From Triglochin maritima (taxonomy: Eukaryota; Streptophyta; Magnoliopsida; Alismatales; Juncaginaceae), in the NCBI GenBank assembly GCA_963682175.1, contig OY821775.1, forward strand, positions 1,550,001 through 1,614,000: DNA of 64,000 nt. The letters are read 5' to 3'. Positions 1-12,100 of the stretch are shown here, piece after piece; positions within the stretch are counted from its first letter, which is position 1, and each line of letters begins with the position of its first letter. Position numbers and translations under genes: made by a program. The notes under the pieces are model-generated. The model worked only from the letters and a program-made list of their open reading frames with translations, was not told the origin of the DNA and ran no database searches.

Positions 1-218
1 GGCCGAGGCGTCTAACGCAGACGCCTACGCAATGGGAGAGGCGTCTTATGTAGACGTCCTCCCCCTTGGGTAAGGCGTCTGTAGTAGACGCCCTTCCCTA
101 GGGTCAGACGTCCTACGCAGACGCCTCACCCTTGGGAAGGGCGTTTAACTCAGACGCCCCTCCCATGGGGTAGGCGTTTAATACAGACGCCCGGAATTTT
201 TTTGATTTTTTTAATTTC
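1..218. repeat. Tandem array of alternating short palindromes (GGCGTCT..AGACGCC)
   Basis: About six units of roughly 36 bp. Each contains GGCGTCT, about 5 bp, then AGACGCC (or close variants), joined by spacers with a second small palindrome of the CCCWWGGG type (for example CCCATGGG, CCCTAGGG). Both parts can fold into hairpins. The array is GC-rich, unlike the AT-rich sequence beside it. It reads open in one minus-strand frame because the unit length is near a multiple of three, but nothing suggests a real protein. A similar block lies at 2968-3045 on the other side of the PMD gene. The array probably continues left of the window. Confidence 0.8.
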
Positions 219-328
219 GATTTTTTTTGTAGGTTCCGTTGGAAGATTTCGGTGGTGATGGAGTACGAGATGAGAGTGTTATTGGATGGGAGCTGGAGTA
301 CCAAAATAGGATAGCATCTTGGCAACAA

Positions 329-615
329 TTATGTAATATGTTTTGATATGTTTGTACAATTATGTAATATGTTTTGATATGTTTGTACACTATATATTGT
401 TGCTTTATTATGTAATATGTTTTGATATGTTTGCTTTATTTGCATTATATATAATAGTACGATACGTTAGCAAACACAAATAAAAATAATAAGCGTATGA
501 CAAATAAGCAAACACAAATACAAATAATAAGCGTACGATATGTTAGCAAACATAAACACAAATACAAATAATAAGCGTACGACAGATAAACAAATATAAA
601 TGCAAATACTTAGAG
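329..615. repeat. AT-rich short tandem repeats
   Basis: Two simple tandem arrays lie side by side. From 329 to about 432 there are three copies of a 30-34 bp unit containing TAATATGTTTTGATATGTTTG. From about 470 to 610 there are four imperfect copies of a unit containing AAACACAAATACAAATAATAAGCGTACGA. No coding content is seen. Confidence 0.7.
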
Positions 616-634
616 TACGGTACAACAGATCGGC

Positions 635-2677
635 CTACTCATCATCCGAATCATGGTCGGAGATGCCTAACTGAGTATGCCACGAGTGTATGATCTCATC
701 CAAATCTCCGCATGCATCTCTGACATCGTCTGGCAGCTCATCCCTCATCTGCAAGATTGGGTCTACAGCCCGTATCATCTTACCCATCCACTGCACATAA
801 CAATAACATTAGCGTACATTAACAAAATATACGGTACAAATAAATATAGATAAAATGAAAAAATTACCAGATCGCAACACGTCCTATCTGGTGGTCGATC
901 TGCTCTCCGGGAGGCACCACGGACGATGATAGGATGTGAGTAACTACCGAACCAATCAAGATAACGTGCATCACACTCGGAGGGGTCGCGACTACGTCTG
1001 AAGTCGCCAAGGAACAGTCGGCATGATCTCGAAAATGTCCGCCAAGTCGATTCCACTGTAGAAGTGGGGAACCTGACGTCGTACGTCGCTGCTGTCGTAG
1101 ACCGCACCGCATGCTCTGGTGTCGGGATGTCAACCGGGATCACCTAAACATATCCTAACTGACGCAAGACCCGATCGGGCATATAAGGCTCTATGATATC
1201 CCGATAACGAATAAGACCCATCAAAAAAGTCCTCGGGACATCCGCTGCTGGGTCAGGACCATAGGGTAACCACTCCACCTAAAGTTTAACACATTAATAA
1301 TAATACATCTTAAAATTAAATAAATGGTGTAAAGTTTGATACCTCTGATGCAGTCATCTGATCTAGCCGTGCGCGGATGGAACGCAATCGTCCATCGCTC
1401 TTGTCCTCGCTCCGGACGGCCCACATACCCGAACGTGGATGACCCTCGTCGATAATCTTCCGCTCACGATGCGGGAGGAATGCGGGAAAGTACTCGTATA
1501 TCCACGCCTGCAGCAGCGTAAGACAACCTGCAATCCCAGAACAATCCGCACGGCTAGCTATCCCAAGCTGACGGTACAGGTATGCCAACGTCGCTGACCC
1601 CCACGAGTACTCACGAACGGTGTCCGGGTCCCTAGCCTCCAGTAGATCGCGTGGTCTGATCCGGCAACCACTCTTGTCGACAAACAAGACGGCTCCGAGC
1701 ATCAAGAATAGGTACGCCATCAACTGTGTATCATCGGCCCGCGGAGGTCGTGCCCGTCTGCATAGGTCCTCAAGGGAGTGGATACCGACACCACCACCAC
1801 TCCATAAAGCTGTATCTCTCGCCAGACGATCGGGTGTGACACCAAGCAACTCTGCCACATAACACCTCAGCTCAGACGTCGACCCCTGAGCACTAACCAG
1901 ACGACCATCCACAGGAATGCGCAGGATCTGGAAAACATAGTGAAGCATGATCGTCATCTCTCCGAAAGGCATATGGAAAGTGTTGGTGTCAGGCTGCCAT
2001 CGCTCCACAAACGCAGAAATCAAAGGCATGTCGAGATAAGGGAACATGCTGTACGGTAAGTGCCCCAAATGCGTGGCACTAATCTCCTCTCTGATATCAG
2101 CACTCAGTGTAGACCGCCAGCCCTGTAGTGCTGTACAGGCTCTGTGCCGATTATGGCACTTCAGAACCTTCCGATCCTCTCCGTCCCAGATCCGTCTAGC
2201 GATGTGACCCCAGAAACTAGGAATGACGCTCCCATCTAAAGGACCACCAGGCGTCATACTGCTCACGATCCAAGAATCGTCCTGGACCCTCTTCTTCTTC
2301 TGAGCGCGGGGATCTACAGTGCACGAGCTCGAATCCGCGGTCGTAAACCTCCCACCCCTACCCTTCCGCACCATCCATCCGGCGGAAGTAGAACTACCCG
2401 CTCGACCACGTCCTCTGCTATACTCCCCCTGCCTCTCCACCTCCGGGCACTCTAACTCATACGGGTCATCATCGTCGCTCCCGTCGTCGGGACTGTCCAC
2501 ATGCTCATCATCGAAGGAATCATCATCCTCCTTACGACGACGTAATGCCTCTCTCTCCCTCCTGACCGAAGCAGATATCCCCCGTCTACGTGGATGACGC
2601 GATGCTGAATCATCCTCTAAAGAACGGAAGGCGTGTAATGGTATCGACTTGCCTTTCCCTCCACTGTGACCCGATGA
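635..2677 (-). pseudogene. Plant mobile domain (PMD, MAIN-like / PP7-long-form-like) gene, decayed
   Basis: Minus-strand exons can be joined at GT-AG sites: 2677-1343, 1278-868 and 790-635, ending in TAG at 635-637. The first exon encodes an acidic, Arg-rich stretch and then the PMD core, with the typical run HLGHLPYSMFPYLDMPLISA, the FHMPFGEMTIMLHYV segment and the LEDLCRRARPP region. This domain (PF10536) is found in MAIN/MAIL proteins and in proteins carried by Mutator-like transposons; its biochemical activity is not established. An in-frame TAG at 1144-1146 replaces what is usually Gln (GYV-stop-VIP). No start codon is visible upstream of the acceptor near 2678, where the sequence becomes an AT-rich repeat. 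I infer a transposon-derived pseudogene or a gene missing its first exon. Confidence 0.75.
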
Positions 2678-2689
2678 CTATTAATTGAA

Positions 2690-2950
2690 ATTTTAATTAC
2701 AAATTTGTTAAATTTGTTAAACTAAATAATCATATTTATCACAATTGTTAAACTAAATCAAAATTTGTTAAACTAAATTATCACAATTGTTAAACTAAAT
2801 CAAAATTTGTTAAACTAAATTAAAACAATTGTTAAACTAAATCAAAAATTGTTAAAACTAAATATCACAAATGTTAAACTTAATAAGAATTTGTTAAATT
2901 AAATTTTCAGATTTATCACAATTTATTAAAGTAATTATCAGATTTAATAA
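2690..2950. repeat. Tandem repeat, unit about 18-20 bp (AAATTTGTTAAACTAAAT)
   Basis: At least ten imperfect copies of AAATTTGTTAAACTAAATCA-like units, with occasional changes of AATTTG to ACAATTG. It lies just upstream of the first recognisable PMD exon and would be intronic or 5' flanking to it. Confidence 0.8.
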
Positions 2951-2967
2951 TTTAAAAAAAAAAATTG

Positions 2968-3045
2968 TGGAGGCGTCTGCCCCATGCGGGGAGCGGCTTC
3001 CTCGGACGCCCGCCCCATGCGGGGGGCGTCTCCCTCGGACGCCGA
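2968..3045. repeat. Second GGCGTC/CCCCATGCGGGG palindrome array
   Basis: Contains GAGGCGTCTG, then CCCCATGCGGGG twice, and GGACGCC twice. The two palindrome types (GGCGTCY and a C-run/ATG/G-run hairpin) match the architecture of the array at 1-218, placed on the opposite flank of the PMD gene. 3046-3396 holds only AT-rich sequence with nothing I recognise. Confidence 0.65.
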
Positions 3046-3952
3046 CCACTTTTTTTAATTTTTTTTAAAAACAAATAAATAAAGTAAGGTTACCATATAC
3101 GGGTACACCGGGGGAATTGTTGGCTGCTTGCCTGGCCTCCGAGACATTCCTAATCTTCTGTAGTAGGTATAGGAAGAGAAAGTTTTGAAAAAAGAGTGAA
3201 ACTGTGAGATATATAAGCAAAAATAGGATGAAGGGCAATTTGGTAATTTCAAGGGGCGATTTAAGTAATTTTGGGGCGATGTTTACCAGTTCAGTAAAGA
3301 ATAGTTAATTATTTTTCTAAATCACTTTACTAACTATATATCACTTTGTCATTGACAAATACTTTTTAATTCAACTCGAACATCGAGATTCCACATTAAG
3401 AGCACCCTTAACGGGTGCTCTTTGGAGTCGGGTCTGAGGGGGACCTGAACCCAGCCCCCCTTAATTGGGGGCGGACCCAGGTCGGGTTCAGACCTGGGTC
3501 TGCGACCCGACCTGGGAGGCGAACCAGGTTGGCAGATTTTTTTTTTGTTAATTTTTTTTTGTTTTTTTATATTTGTTATTTAATATATAAATAATATATG
3601 TATGATAATTTATATAATTAGAATTTATTCGATATAATTAAAATAAATAAAATAATTAATGAAAATTAAAAAGATAAATGTAAATATTTAGTAAAAATAA
3701 ATATAAGTAATTAAAGAAAATTAGTAAGATGATTGTAAATGTATATAATTAAATAAAATTACCTAGCAAAATGGAATACATGAATTTACCCAGGTTCACC
3801 CAAAAAACGCATTAGTAACCCAAAAAATCGAGTAAACACACGTAGATAGGACTACTTTCATAACTGGAAATACGAAGGAAATATACTTAAACCAAATACA
3901 TCATTCTAAAATAAGTTCAACCGATTAACAACAAAGTACGTAACTAAACCGA

Positions 3953-5119
3953 TTAAAGATGTCCATTTTTCTCTGCCCAATCCAGTAACTTTGAGAGTGT
4001 CTGATTTTCCACTTCTGTGTGACTCGACTTACTAAACAGTGTGTTCATCAATGCTATCTTCTCCGTGCCCAGATTTAACATAAATTTTTGCTCTGATTTT
4101 TCACCTATAACTTGTGAACAATGTTTAAGTTTTGAACACAGCTCCACAACCCGGTCGTCCAGTTGAATTGGTGCTGGGGCTTTTCCCTTCTTCTTTGCCT
4201 TTTTTACCCCTTCTGGGCGCTGAAAAGGTTGTTGTGGAGTTTCATCTGGTGTTGTTTTGTCCAGCGGAGGTGACCGGGTCGAAGAGCCTTCCGTGCGTTT
4301 TCTCTTAGTCCCGCTTCTTGATGTTGGAGTACTATCTATTTCCTTACGTTCAATTATTGTTGGGCGTGCACGTGTTCCCTTTCCTGAACTGGGTTTTACC
4401 AACGACTCCCACTTTGGATACTTGCGTAACATTTCCCATGCATGGAGGAATGAAAACTTGGTACGGACAGTGGATTCGTAAATGTTGTGCGCATCACGAA
4501 CGACATCTTCGTGATTGTATCAATTCCTTTTCCGTCGTAGAACTTCATCATAGCAACCACTCCACTTCATTACTAATGGCGTAAACCTTCTCCAACGACC
4601 TTTCAATGAGCCCGAGAGGCGTGCAGTTATAATCTTGTTTGAACTAGCAGCTTGCTCGTACACGCGTGCCACTCTACCCCATAAAGCTCCGGCTTTTTGC
4701 GAGGTGCCTACAATGGTATCCATACTAACTTGCATGTAAGCCGAGATCAACGCTTCATCATCCAACGTGGACCAGACCTTCAGCTTGTTTGGTTGTGGTG
4801 ATCGTGTTGGTGATGGAGATGACGTACGTCGTCTTGGTTCTGTGGAGGGTTGGTCGTGATGTTGATCCTCATCATCAGAAGTTGAGATTGGGATAGTAGG
4901 ACATGCATGTCCAGTAAGTAGGTTCGCATACGTTTCATAAGGCGGTAAATGATTGTAATATTGTTGTAGTGGTGGATATTGTTGTTGCGGGTAAGGTTGT
5001 TGTGGTGGTGGATATTGTTGTTGTGGGTAAGGTTGTTTTGATGGTGGATATTGTTGTTGTGGGTAAGGTTGTTGTGGTGGTAAATATTGTGTGGGTGGAT
5101 TTTGTGAAGAACTTAGATT
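3953..5119 (-). pseudogene. Harbinger Myb/SANT-like protein (transposon ORF), broken
   Basis: The minus-strand reading frame has a Gln/Pro/Tyr-rich N-terminal region (repeats of PQQQYPPPQQPY), then a Myb/SANT-like DNA-binding domain (VWSTLDDEALISAYMQVS, ALWGRVARVYEQ, LKGRWRRF). A Lys-rich, coiled C-terminal region follows, typical of the NAM-associated or 'glutathione S-transferase T3-like' proteins of plant Harbinger elements. In the family this protein helps transposase bind the element ends. It is broken by an in-frame TGA at about 4520-4522 (RKRN-stop-YNHED). Its 5' part is cut by the solo LTR at 5125. Reading across the target duplication, the frame appears to continue into 7148-7240 (PFPYQFDTYNNL..), then meets another stop. 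Confidence 0.8.
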
Positions 5120-5124
5120 GTTAT

Positions 5125-7142
5125 TGAAGGGAATGTGTTCTAAAAGTTTTACTTTTAAATGCCAATTATTATGAATTGAATGAGAAATCATTTTGTTCCT
5201 TGTTTATGTTATTCGTCTTTTAGAAGTGTTAAGGAAGAGACTCTTGGTCCTTAACCGTAAAGCTCTAAAAGATATTGGTTTACATAAACAAAAGATATTC
5301 GCAATCATGGTAATTAACATGGGACATTGATTACCGGGTTAAGATTGTCGTGTTGGTCATAGATTATTGTATCTCTACAAGTGAGTGACAACACGGGTAT
5401 GCAAAATAGGAAAATATTACTTTTGTATACTGAATAGACCTAATAAGTAAAATATTATAGAAATGTGTTTCTGTGTCATTAATATTTTACTGTGTCTTTG
5501 GTCCTTTGATATGAGACTTATATCTGATCACTTAAGGAATACTTAATTAGATCAGTGTCTTGACCTATCGATAAGTGTAGTGTAAAGGCATTGGTTGGTT
5601 AAGTACAATTTTTGTTGGAGAAGATAGTTAGTGAAAAGACTATCATTGCCCCTCTTAATTGAATGATGATATTAGTGGGCCCCTTGATAAAACAAAGTTA
5701 TAATGTGCACAATGTGATTTGAGTTAAGTCACATATTTATAACTAGCTTAAAGAGATCAAGAAATGAATACTAAGACAAAGATGACACAATACTACTTTG
5801 TGTGTATTCTTAATATCATGAGGCAAGGGACGGACACAAGTGGTGCACTCCATCACTAAATGGACCGGGTTTTGGTTCGAGTGGAATTAAGACATCTAAC
5901 TAATTGGGAGCTATAATGTGTAGCTAGATACCGCTTATAGCTTGCGATATTAAGCTCTTAATATCACTGCCAACTTAGTTTAGATCCTCTCATAGGTCAC
6001 ACCGCAAAACTGGGAAACAAGAAATGGGGATTTTGAGTTCATAAGATGTGTCGGGTTTCATGTAGAAAATATGACACATGGGGTGAACAAGCAAAATCAA
6101 AATTATGTTGTGATTAATAACATAATTAGAATCTAAATAAAATTCATATGTGATGTAAATATTATGGGGTGTAATGATTGATCATTGCATAAGAGAATAT
6201 GTTACATAAGTTGTGAATTTACTACTAATCCCGAAATGTCAAATTTTGTAGGGGTTAAACCGAAATTTGACAAGTCTGCAGAACAGTGCTCAAACGGTCG
6301 ACCGATTAGTAGTACACGGTCGACCGATCGGGCACGGTCGACCGGACATGACTCGACCGATAACAGGGAATTTTCATCTGTTCGAACGGTCGACCGAACA
6401 TCGAGATGGAATAATTCACTGTTACGAACGGTTGACCGAATTATTGAACGGTCAACCGAAACCAGGTTCGAGCGGTCGACCGAACTTCCAAACGGTCGAC
6501 CGGTCCAGATGGTTAATGCAGAATTAATTTAAGAATTAATTAGATCATGCATGGAATTGGTCCATAAATGATTTAATTCGTGGCTAATATTATTTATTAT
6601 TAAATAATGGATGGTTAGATGGAATTTTGCATGAAATCATGGGCAAGAGGTTGCACATGAATAGGTAATTTGGAGAGAACTTATAAATACAAGTTTATCT
6701 CATTACCTCATTAATTCATTCATTGCTTTCTCACTCTCTCCATAATTCTCCACGAAAATTCCTTAATTCTTAAGTTTAGTTTTAGTTCTTAAGAGATCAT
6801 CTTCTCAAGGGAATTAAAGAGAGGTTAGTAATTGGATTCTAAACCCTATCGGAGATTGAGAGACTAGCTTCCCTCTCTCCGATCTGGTTTAGAGTTTGGT
6901 GAATACTCGGAGGCATCCGGCGCAGCGAGGAGCATCCCCAACGTCTCCGAATCTTCATGAAGTTTTAGAGAACTTCTAGGTATGAATTTCGGAGCCCATA
7001 TTTGTTTTAATAAAGTTTTGAAACTAGTTATTGAAACAAATTGATGCATGCATGAAATAAATCATAGAAAATTGTAAATTGATTCTTATTGTGTATAAAA
7101 AATTCGAAAATAAATATGTACAATTAAACATGAAATCCTACA
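5125..7142 (+). mobile_element. Solo LTR (family 1), inserted in the Harbinger element
   Basis: Starts TGAAGGGAATGTG and ends CATGAAATCCTACA, so it has TG..CA ends. It is flanked by a perfect 5-bp target duplication GTTAT (5120-5124 and 7143-7147). No internal retrotransposon coding region is present, so this is a solo LTR of 2,018 bp left by LTR-LTR recombination. The TATAAATA at 6682-6689 suggests the LTR reads on the plus strand. Six exact copies of CGGTCGACCG lie between 6295 and 6502, with variants between them. A second copy lies at 25450-27580 (minus strand) and a partial one at 39547-40595. The superfamily is not determinable from an LTR alone. Confidence 0.92.
6682..6689 (+). promoter_or_regulatory. 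TATA box of the family 1 LTR
   Basis: TATAAATA sits about 450 bp before the LTR 3' end, followed by a pyrimidine-rich stretch. The equivalent in the copy at 25450-27580 is TATAAATAGG on the minus strand at 25911-25920. Its conservation in both copies sets the LTR orientation. Confidence 0.6.
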
Positions 7143-7308
7143 GTTATAAGTGTCGAACTGGTAAGGGAAAGGTGGTGCAATATGTCCATAACCACTGGAA
7201 AATAATGGCTGAAAGGTGCCTCGTCCGCGCTGTGACGGTTGTGGTCAGGGGACGACATTCTCTTGTAAGTTGTGGTAGTGCCTTAAGGGTTGTTGTGGAA
7301 AATGAAGT

Positions 7309-7692
7309 CCAGAGATGTGGAAAGACGTGGAACGCGCATTTGGGGTACTTCAAGCAAGATTCACCATCGTGAAAAGGCCTTCGCTAGCATGGAGTCTAGA
7401 GATTCTCGGTAAAATTATGACTACATGCATAAAATTGCACAACATGATTGTGGAGGACGAACGCGACTCTTACGAGCAGTTGGTGGATGTAAACGAATTT
7501 CTCAACGACCGAGCTCAAAACACCGCCGAAAGTTCAAACGAGTCAGGTCTTCCGTATTCCACTAATAGTATCGTAGATATTAACAAATACTTGCGTAACA
7601 GAGATCGGGTTTGGGACGCCCGGAAACATATAGCATTGCGAGCCGATTTGATCGAAAATATATGGCAACGCTTTGGAAGGAATGCAAGTTAA
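7309..7692 (+). pseudogene. Harbinger (HARBI1/ALP1-like) transposase, C-terminal fragment
   Basis: Encodes the diagnostic C-terminal block of plant Harbinger DDE transposases: DVERAFGVLQARFTIVKRP, then IMTTCIKLHNMIVEDERD, and a charged tail ending at TAA after ENIWQRFGRNAS. In full-length relatives (about 350-400 aa) the DDE catalytic core precedes this block. Here the upstream sequence belongs instead to the 5' end of the oppositely oriented Myb-like gene, so the N-terminal two thirds are deleted. The fragment itself has no stop codon over about 125 codons. It cannot be catalytically active alone. Confidence 0.85.
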
Positions 7693-8483
7693 TTTTGTTT
7701 GTAATACATATTGTAATAATTTAATTTAAAATTATCGTATTATGTAATTGTCGAATTTAAATTAAATCTAATTTTTCGATATTATTTGGAAATTAATGTA
7801 ATTTAATTAGATTAAGTCATTGTAGAAATAATTTATTTAGTAGTTTGTGTATTTTTGTGATGAAATAGAAAATGAGGTAAAAAATGATGTGGATGAGAGA
7901 GAATGTTGAAAGTGAGGTTGGGGTTAAGGAGTGAATAATGATTTGAGTTGGGTGGTGGGTGGCATAATGTTTTTCGCTGACGTGGCAGAGAGAAAAACTG
8001 AATTGGAAGGGAAATTTTGGATTGGAGGTTGTAGATGGTCTAACATTGTCAGGCTAAACCAATCAACATCTAATGAGTAACTTGCTTATATGTATTGTCT
8101 TCTTGTTTGGTTTTTGACTACTCGTTAATTAATTAAGCACAAATGGGTTAGCAAATAGCAACTGCCACTAATATAACTATTGACACGGTAAAAAGTGCTG
8201 AGTTGCTTAAGAAAGAAATCGAAACACATGCAAATTAATATGATGGTTGGAAGCCCAGAAGCCACCTGATCCACCTGCGTCCTAGAGTTTTGCTATATTT
8301 TAATCATTTTCATTCTTTGTTTCGTTAATTAGTTCTCACCTATGCTTTGACTCGAGGGTGGAGGGTGAAGTTTATTCTATGTTTGTTGGCATGATAGTAA
8401 TCTTTGCTGGGATAAAAAAAGAATTTGAGCCTTTGTGGTATGTAGTTTCTTATTTTATTTATAAAACTGTTGTTGGTTTTTGG

Positions 8484-8664
8484 TAGGATTGAGCATCGGG
8501 ACTGGACTGGACCAGATCCGGATGCTCTCCGGAGTTCGGACCGAATACAAGACCGATCAGGTTTTTGAGGAAAAAATCGGATTTTCGATCGAGTTCGGAC
8601 CGGACCGGACTGAAAACCGAACTTGTCCTCGGATCCAGATTAGACCGAAAACTACACAGCCCTA
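8484..8664. mobile_element. Possible small hAT-like MITE
   Basis: About 180 bp with weak inverted ends (TAGGATTGAGC.. and ..CTACACAGCCCTA) and repeated CCGGAC/GGTCCG-type motifs internally, a pattern common in plant hAT-derived MITEs. No clear 8-bp target duplication was found, so this is tentative. Short open frames across it are not genes. Confidence 0.35.
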
Positions 8665-8761
8665 GTTTTTTATGGTCATAAATCACTCATTGAATTATGC
8701 AGAGAAAATAAAAAAGAAATGTGATGATGAAATTCCTTGACCTTGTTTCCTACCTGGTACC

Positions 8762-9187
8762 TATGGGTGTAAATGACTCGGGTACGGGTCGGGTATGCCC
8801 CTACCCGTACCCGGCTAAATTAGCAGGTACAGGTATATACCCGGTAAAAAACATGTATACCCGTACCTGATCCGTACCCGTTAAGTTAGCGGGTATGGGG
8901 CGGGTATAGAGGGTATAATGTATAATATATAAAAATATAATATATAGTGTATAAAATATATAATATATAACACATAAAATATTAAAAAAATATTATATAA
9001 AAAAATATAATATATCCTAACGGGTAAACGGGTAATGCGTATACCTGACACGTTTATTAACCAGATAAACTATTATAGGTATACAAGTTTGAATTTTTAA
9101 ACGGGTATGAGTTTTTGTACCCATATCCGTACCCGATCGGGATGGGTGACCGGGTATACGGATATTACCCGCCCATTTACACCCCTA
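8762..9187. mobile_element. hAT-like MITE with GGGTGTAAATG ends
   Basis: Left end TATGGGTGTAAATG and right end CATTTACACCCCTA form inverted repeats. Inside are many ACCCGTACCCG/CGGGTATGGGG motifs arranged symmetrically around an AT-rich centre (TATAATATATAAAA). Flanks CTGGTACC and GCGGTGCC are only a partial match to an 8-bp duplication. There is no transposase, so it is non-autonomous. Confidence 0.65.
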
Positions 9188-12100
9188 GCGGTGCCCACCA
9201 CACCATGCCATAGCTTTTTATAGTTAGATCTCCGTGGAGAGTGAATGAGATCGTTTAATTTTATGGTCATCCTTGTTGGCAACGTGTAGTACTTGATTGA
9301 ACAGTACTAATTAATCACACTAAGTTTTATGAGATGGATTTTGAGCAAATTGTAGTACTGAGTGAATTTTCAAGTGCATTTAGTGTTACTAACTATAATT
9401 AACTCTTTAGGCTATTCAACAAGTGGAGTTTTACCAAAGATGGCGGCACATAAGTATGTAAAATTACATGGTAAAATAAAATACCAATGTGGCTTAAAAT
9501 TTCTTCCAATTAGGTAACTTAATTACCTGTATTTTTTTCTACAACTGTCAACCACTCCATCAATTCCTATCGTCACTTGTAATATATACTTCAAAATATT
9601 CGATGCGCTCATCTGTTGTGGACCCAAATGGGTCTTTCTTGTCACTATCCTATATATAATATATGTGGTGTCAAAAAACAAAGAAGCATACTATTATGTT
9701 ACTTTTGTTAATTCCATTGTGGGTGCAATATTTTACTACAACACACTTGATCTGATTGGTTGTTCCAATTTGACACGTGATAAATATCAACTTGACTCTA
9801 AACTCTAAACCACACTTTTCAATTAGTTATGACTTGTGACGAAAATGATGGGAGTTTGCAAGTGCAACAGAAGGGCATGTGGAAACTTCCTTTTCAGTTG
9901 TTTAACTGAGGGATATTATTATCAGTTTTCCGTTTATATGGTATTTTCTGTCATTAATTTATTGTTTGAGGAGTACTTGACTCACCACTTTCTTAAGCAA
10001 AAGCCGGCCGGAGCAAGGAAAAATGATAAAATTGTAAATCTCAAATAATTAGTTGTGTTCACAACAATCGAACTTTGGATAAGTTACAGACTCAATCGAT
10101 TTACTCTACTGTACGTACACTTGATATTGTCTTACTACAAAATAGTGTCTGAATACTATCATTAAAGAGGCATTCCTGTTTGATTTAATCTGGTTTCACT
10201 CTATTATTTGCATAAATTTCAAATATTATAATGGATACTGGAAGAAAAAAAAAGAGAATGCTATAAGAAGAAAATATGAAAACTTTTCTATTTGTATTTG
10301 CCTCGTGTGTACGAAGGAGGAGGAGGGTGGAAAACTCTGAAGTCTAACAGTACATGTTATAAGTTAATAAGTCGAAATTATCGAGCCGCAACACTAAGTG
10401 TGATTTGGAGGCCCACTTGTGATTAGCATTGGCCCGTAAAAGTATCTGCTTAACTTCATCGTGGCCGACATATCTGAATTTCGGCCCAACAACACTAATG
10501 ATAAATTACCCTGAAAAGAAACCCTCTCTTCGCAGATTCCTAAACCAGAATTATTTCATGTTTTTAATCGTCCGTGTCGTATACACATAATAATGTACAA
10601 ACAATATTAGCTTGGCACGTTAAGTTTCGAATGAATATTGAATTCCATTTTTATTGAGAGAGTTCTCAAGTTTTAAATTTGTAAAAGTCATTGAGACGGA
10701 TTTAAGTGGAAATTTATCGGTTTATCATTAAAATAGGAAGAAGAAAAATATCACACACCAAGTTCTGTACGAATTAGTATCTATATTTTGTAGATAATAG
10801 CACATGATTATTTACAGCGGGTGCCTAAAAAAGTTCTGGTTATCTTATATAGTTTGCAACAGATTCTTTATAATTTTTATTTTTACAAGAATTGTTAATT
10901 GATTGCAACTCGCTTTCCACAAATGATATGACTTCCTGCCTTCCTTCACCCTCTTCCTGACTTTGAAATCTTTCAAAGTCAAAAAAATGTTATATCACAA
11001 CTTCCACTTCCTTGAACTAGAAGTTCCAAAACTTCAGTTTATAGAAGTGATAGCCTTCTGTCCAAATAAACCAAACCCTTCGAAGAACTCTGAAATGAAA
11101 AGATGGAGGTGAGCATCCAAATATAGAATTATGACATGCTCTTTGGGTTAATTAAAAAAACTCATTGGGTTAATTAAAAAAATGCTCTTTGGGTTAAGAC
11201 AAGCCCAATTATTGTTTAAATTATCATGCAATCTTCCTTGCTTTAAATTGACTCAAATAGAGGATGCAAAGGAAACATCACACCTACTCAACAATATAGC
11301 ATTGTTATTTTTTCTGTTTGTAGTTGAAATATGATATCTCAACCATCAAAATCGTAAAGTAATGGGTCATAGCAAACTTAAGAAGATGAATTGCTTCCCA
11401 CCTCAAGCTTGCTTTGTTTTAAGTCATTTTCTTCTCATCTTTTGACACATTTAGTTTTAATCAAATTAACATTCATACCTCAATCGAACAATTGATTTTA
11501 CTAGTTGAGCTACCTCAACTTGTCCACGTTTATATGCATTAGTATGGGAATTTTTTTGTGCAGTCACAAATACAAATATCAAAACTAAGTATATAAGGCT
11601 GATGGTAATTTTTCAGAAAGTGTATCAAAATTTTCTTTCGTAGAAGTAAACAAGAAAATATTACCAAAGGATACTAATTACGACGTATATATGTAGGTTA
11701 AGAGCAAGACAAAGACTTGCCAACTTACTATATATAATAACCCCTAAGGTGTTGTTAACATAATCTGTGTTTGTTGGTCTCATGTGAAAGTAGAAGAAGA
11801 CATGCTAGCAATTGTTGATTAAGAATAACAAGCAGTTGATTAAACTGCAAGCAGACGAATAAGCATGTGACAGTAGAATAAGAGCATGCAATAATTGAAA
11901 TATTTGTGGTAATGTCAATAATGTCCAGAAGGTCCACTTGTTTACATGATGGGGTTGTACTAGTTGTGACATGTTGGCAAAAGGTCATTTCTTGCTGGAT
12001 CCATTCATATAAAGTCAAACAAAGAAAGTACTCATGCTTGTATAATAACTCCAACCATTATTTATGTTCTTACTTAACTTTACTCGAAGTTGCTGCCCAT

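Larger units (their letters stand above)
3400..8040. mobile_element. PIF/Harbinger-type DNA transposon, internally deleted, split by a solo LTR
   Basis: The ends are a 3-bp TAA target duplication (3397-3399 and 8041-8043) with short inverted ends GAGCACCC and GATGGTC. The left subterminal region is rich in CGACCTGGGTC-type GC motifs followed by AT-rich DNA. Both subterminal regions match, in reverse orientation, the MITE at 52043-52846. Inside are the two standard Harbinger genes in damaged form: a Myb/SANT-like gene on the minus strand and the 3' end of the DDE transposase on the plus strand. Most of the transposase is missing. Without the 2,018-bp LTR and its duplicated 5 bp, the element is about 2.6 kb. 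Confidence 0.85.

Noticed and set aside
5125..7142. Full retrotransposon rather than a solo LTR
   Set aside because: No primer site, gag, pol or second LTR lies between the perfect GTTAT duplications.
9836..10048. 70-residue plus-strand frame
   Set aside because: No domain, no promoter or splice support, AT-rich intergenic setting.
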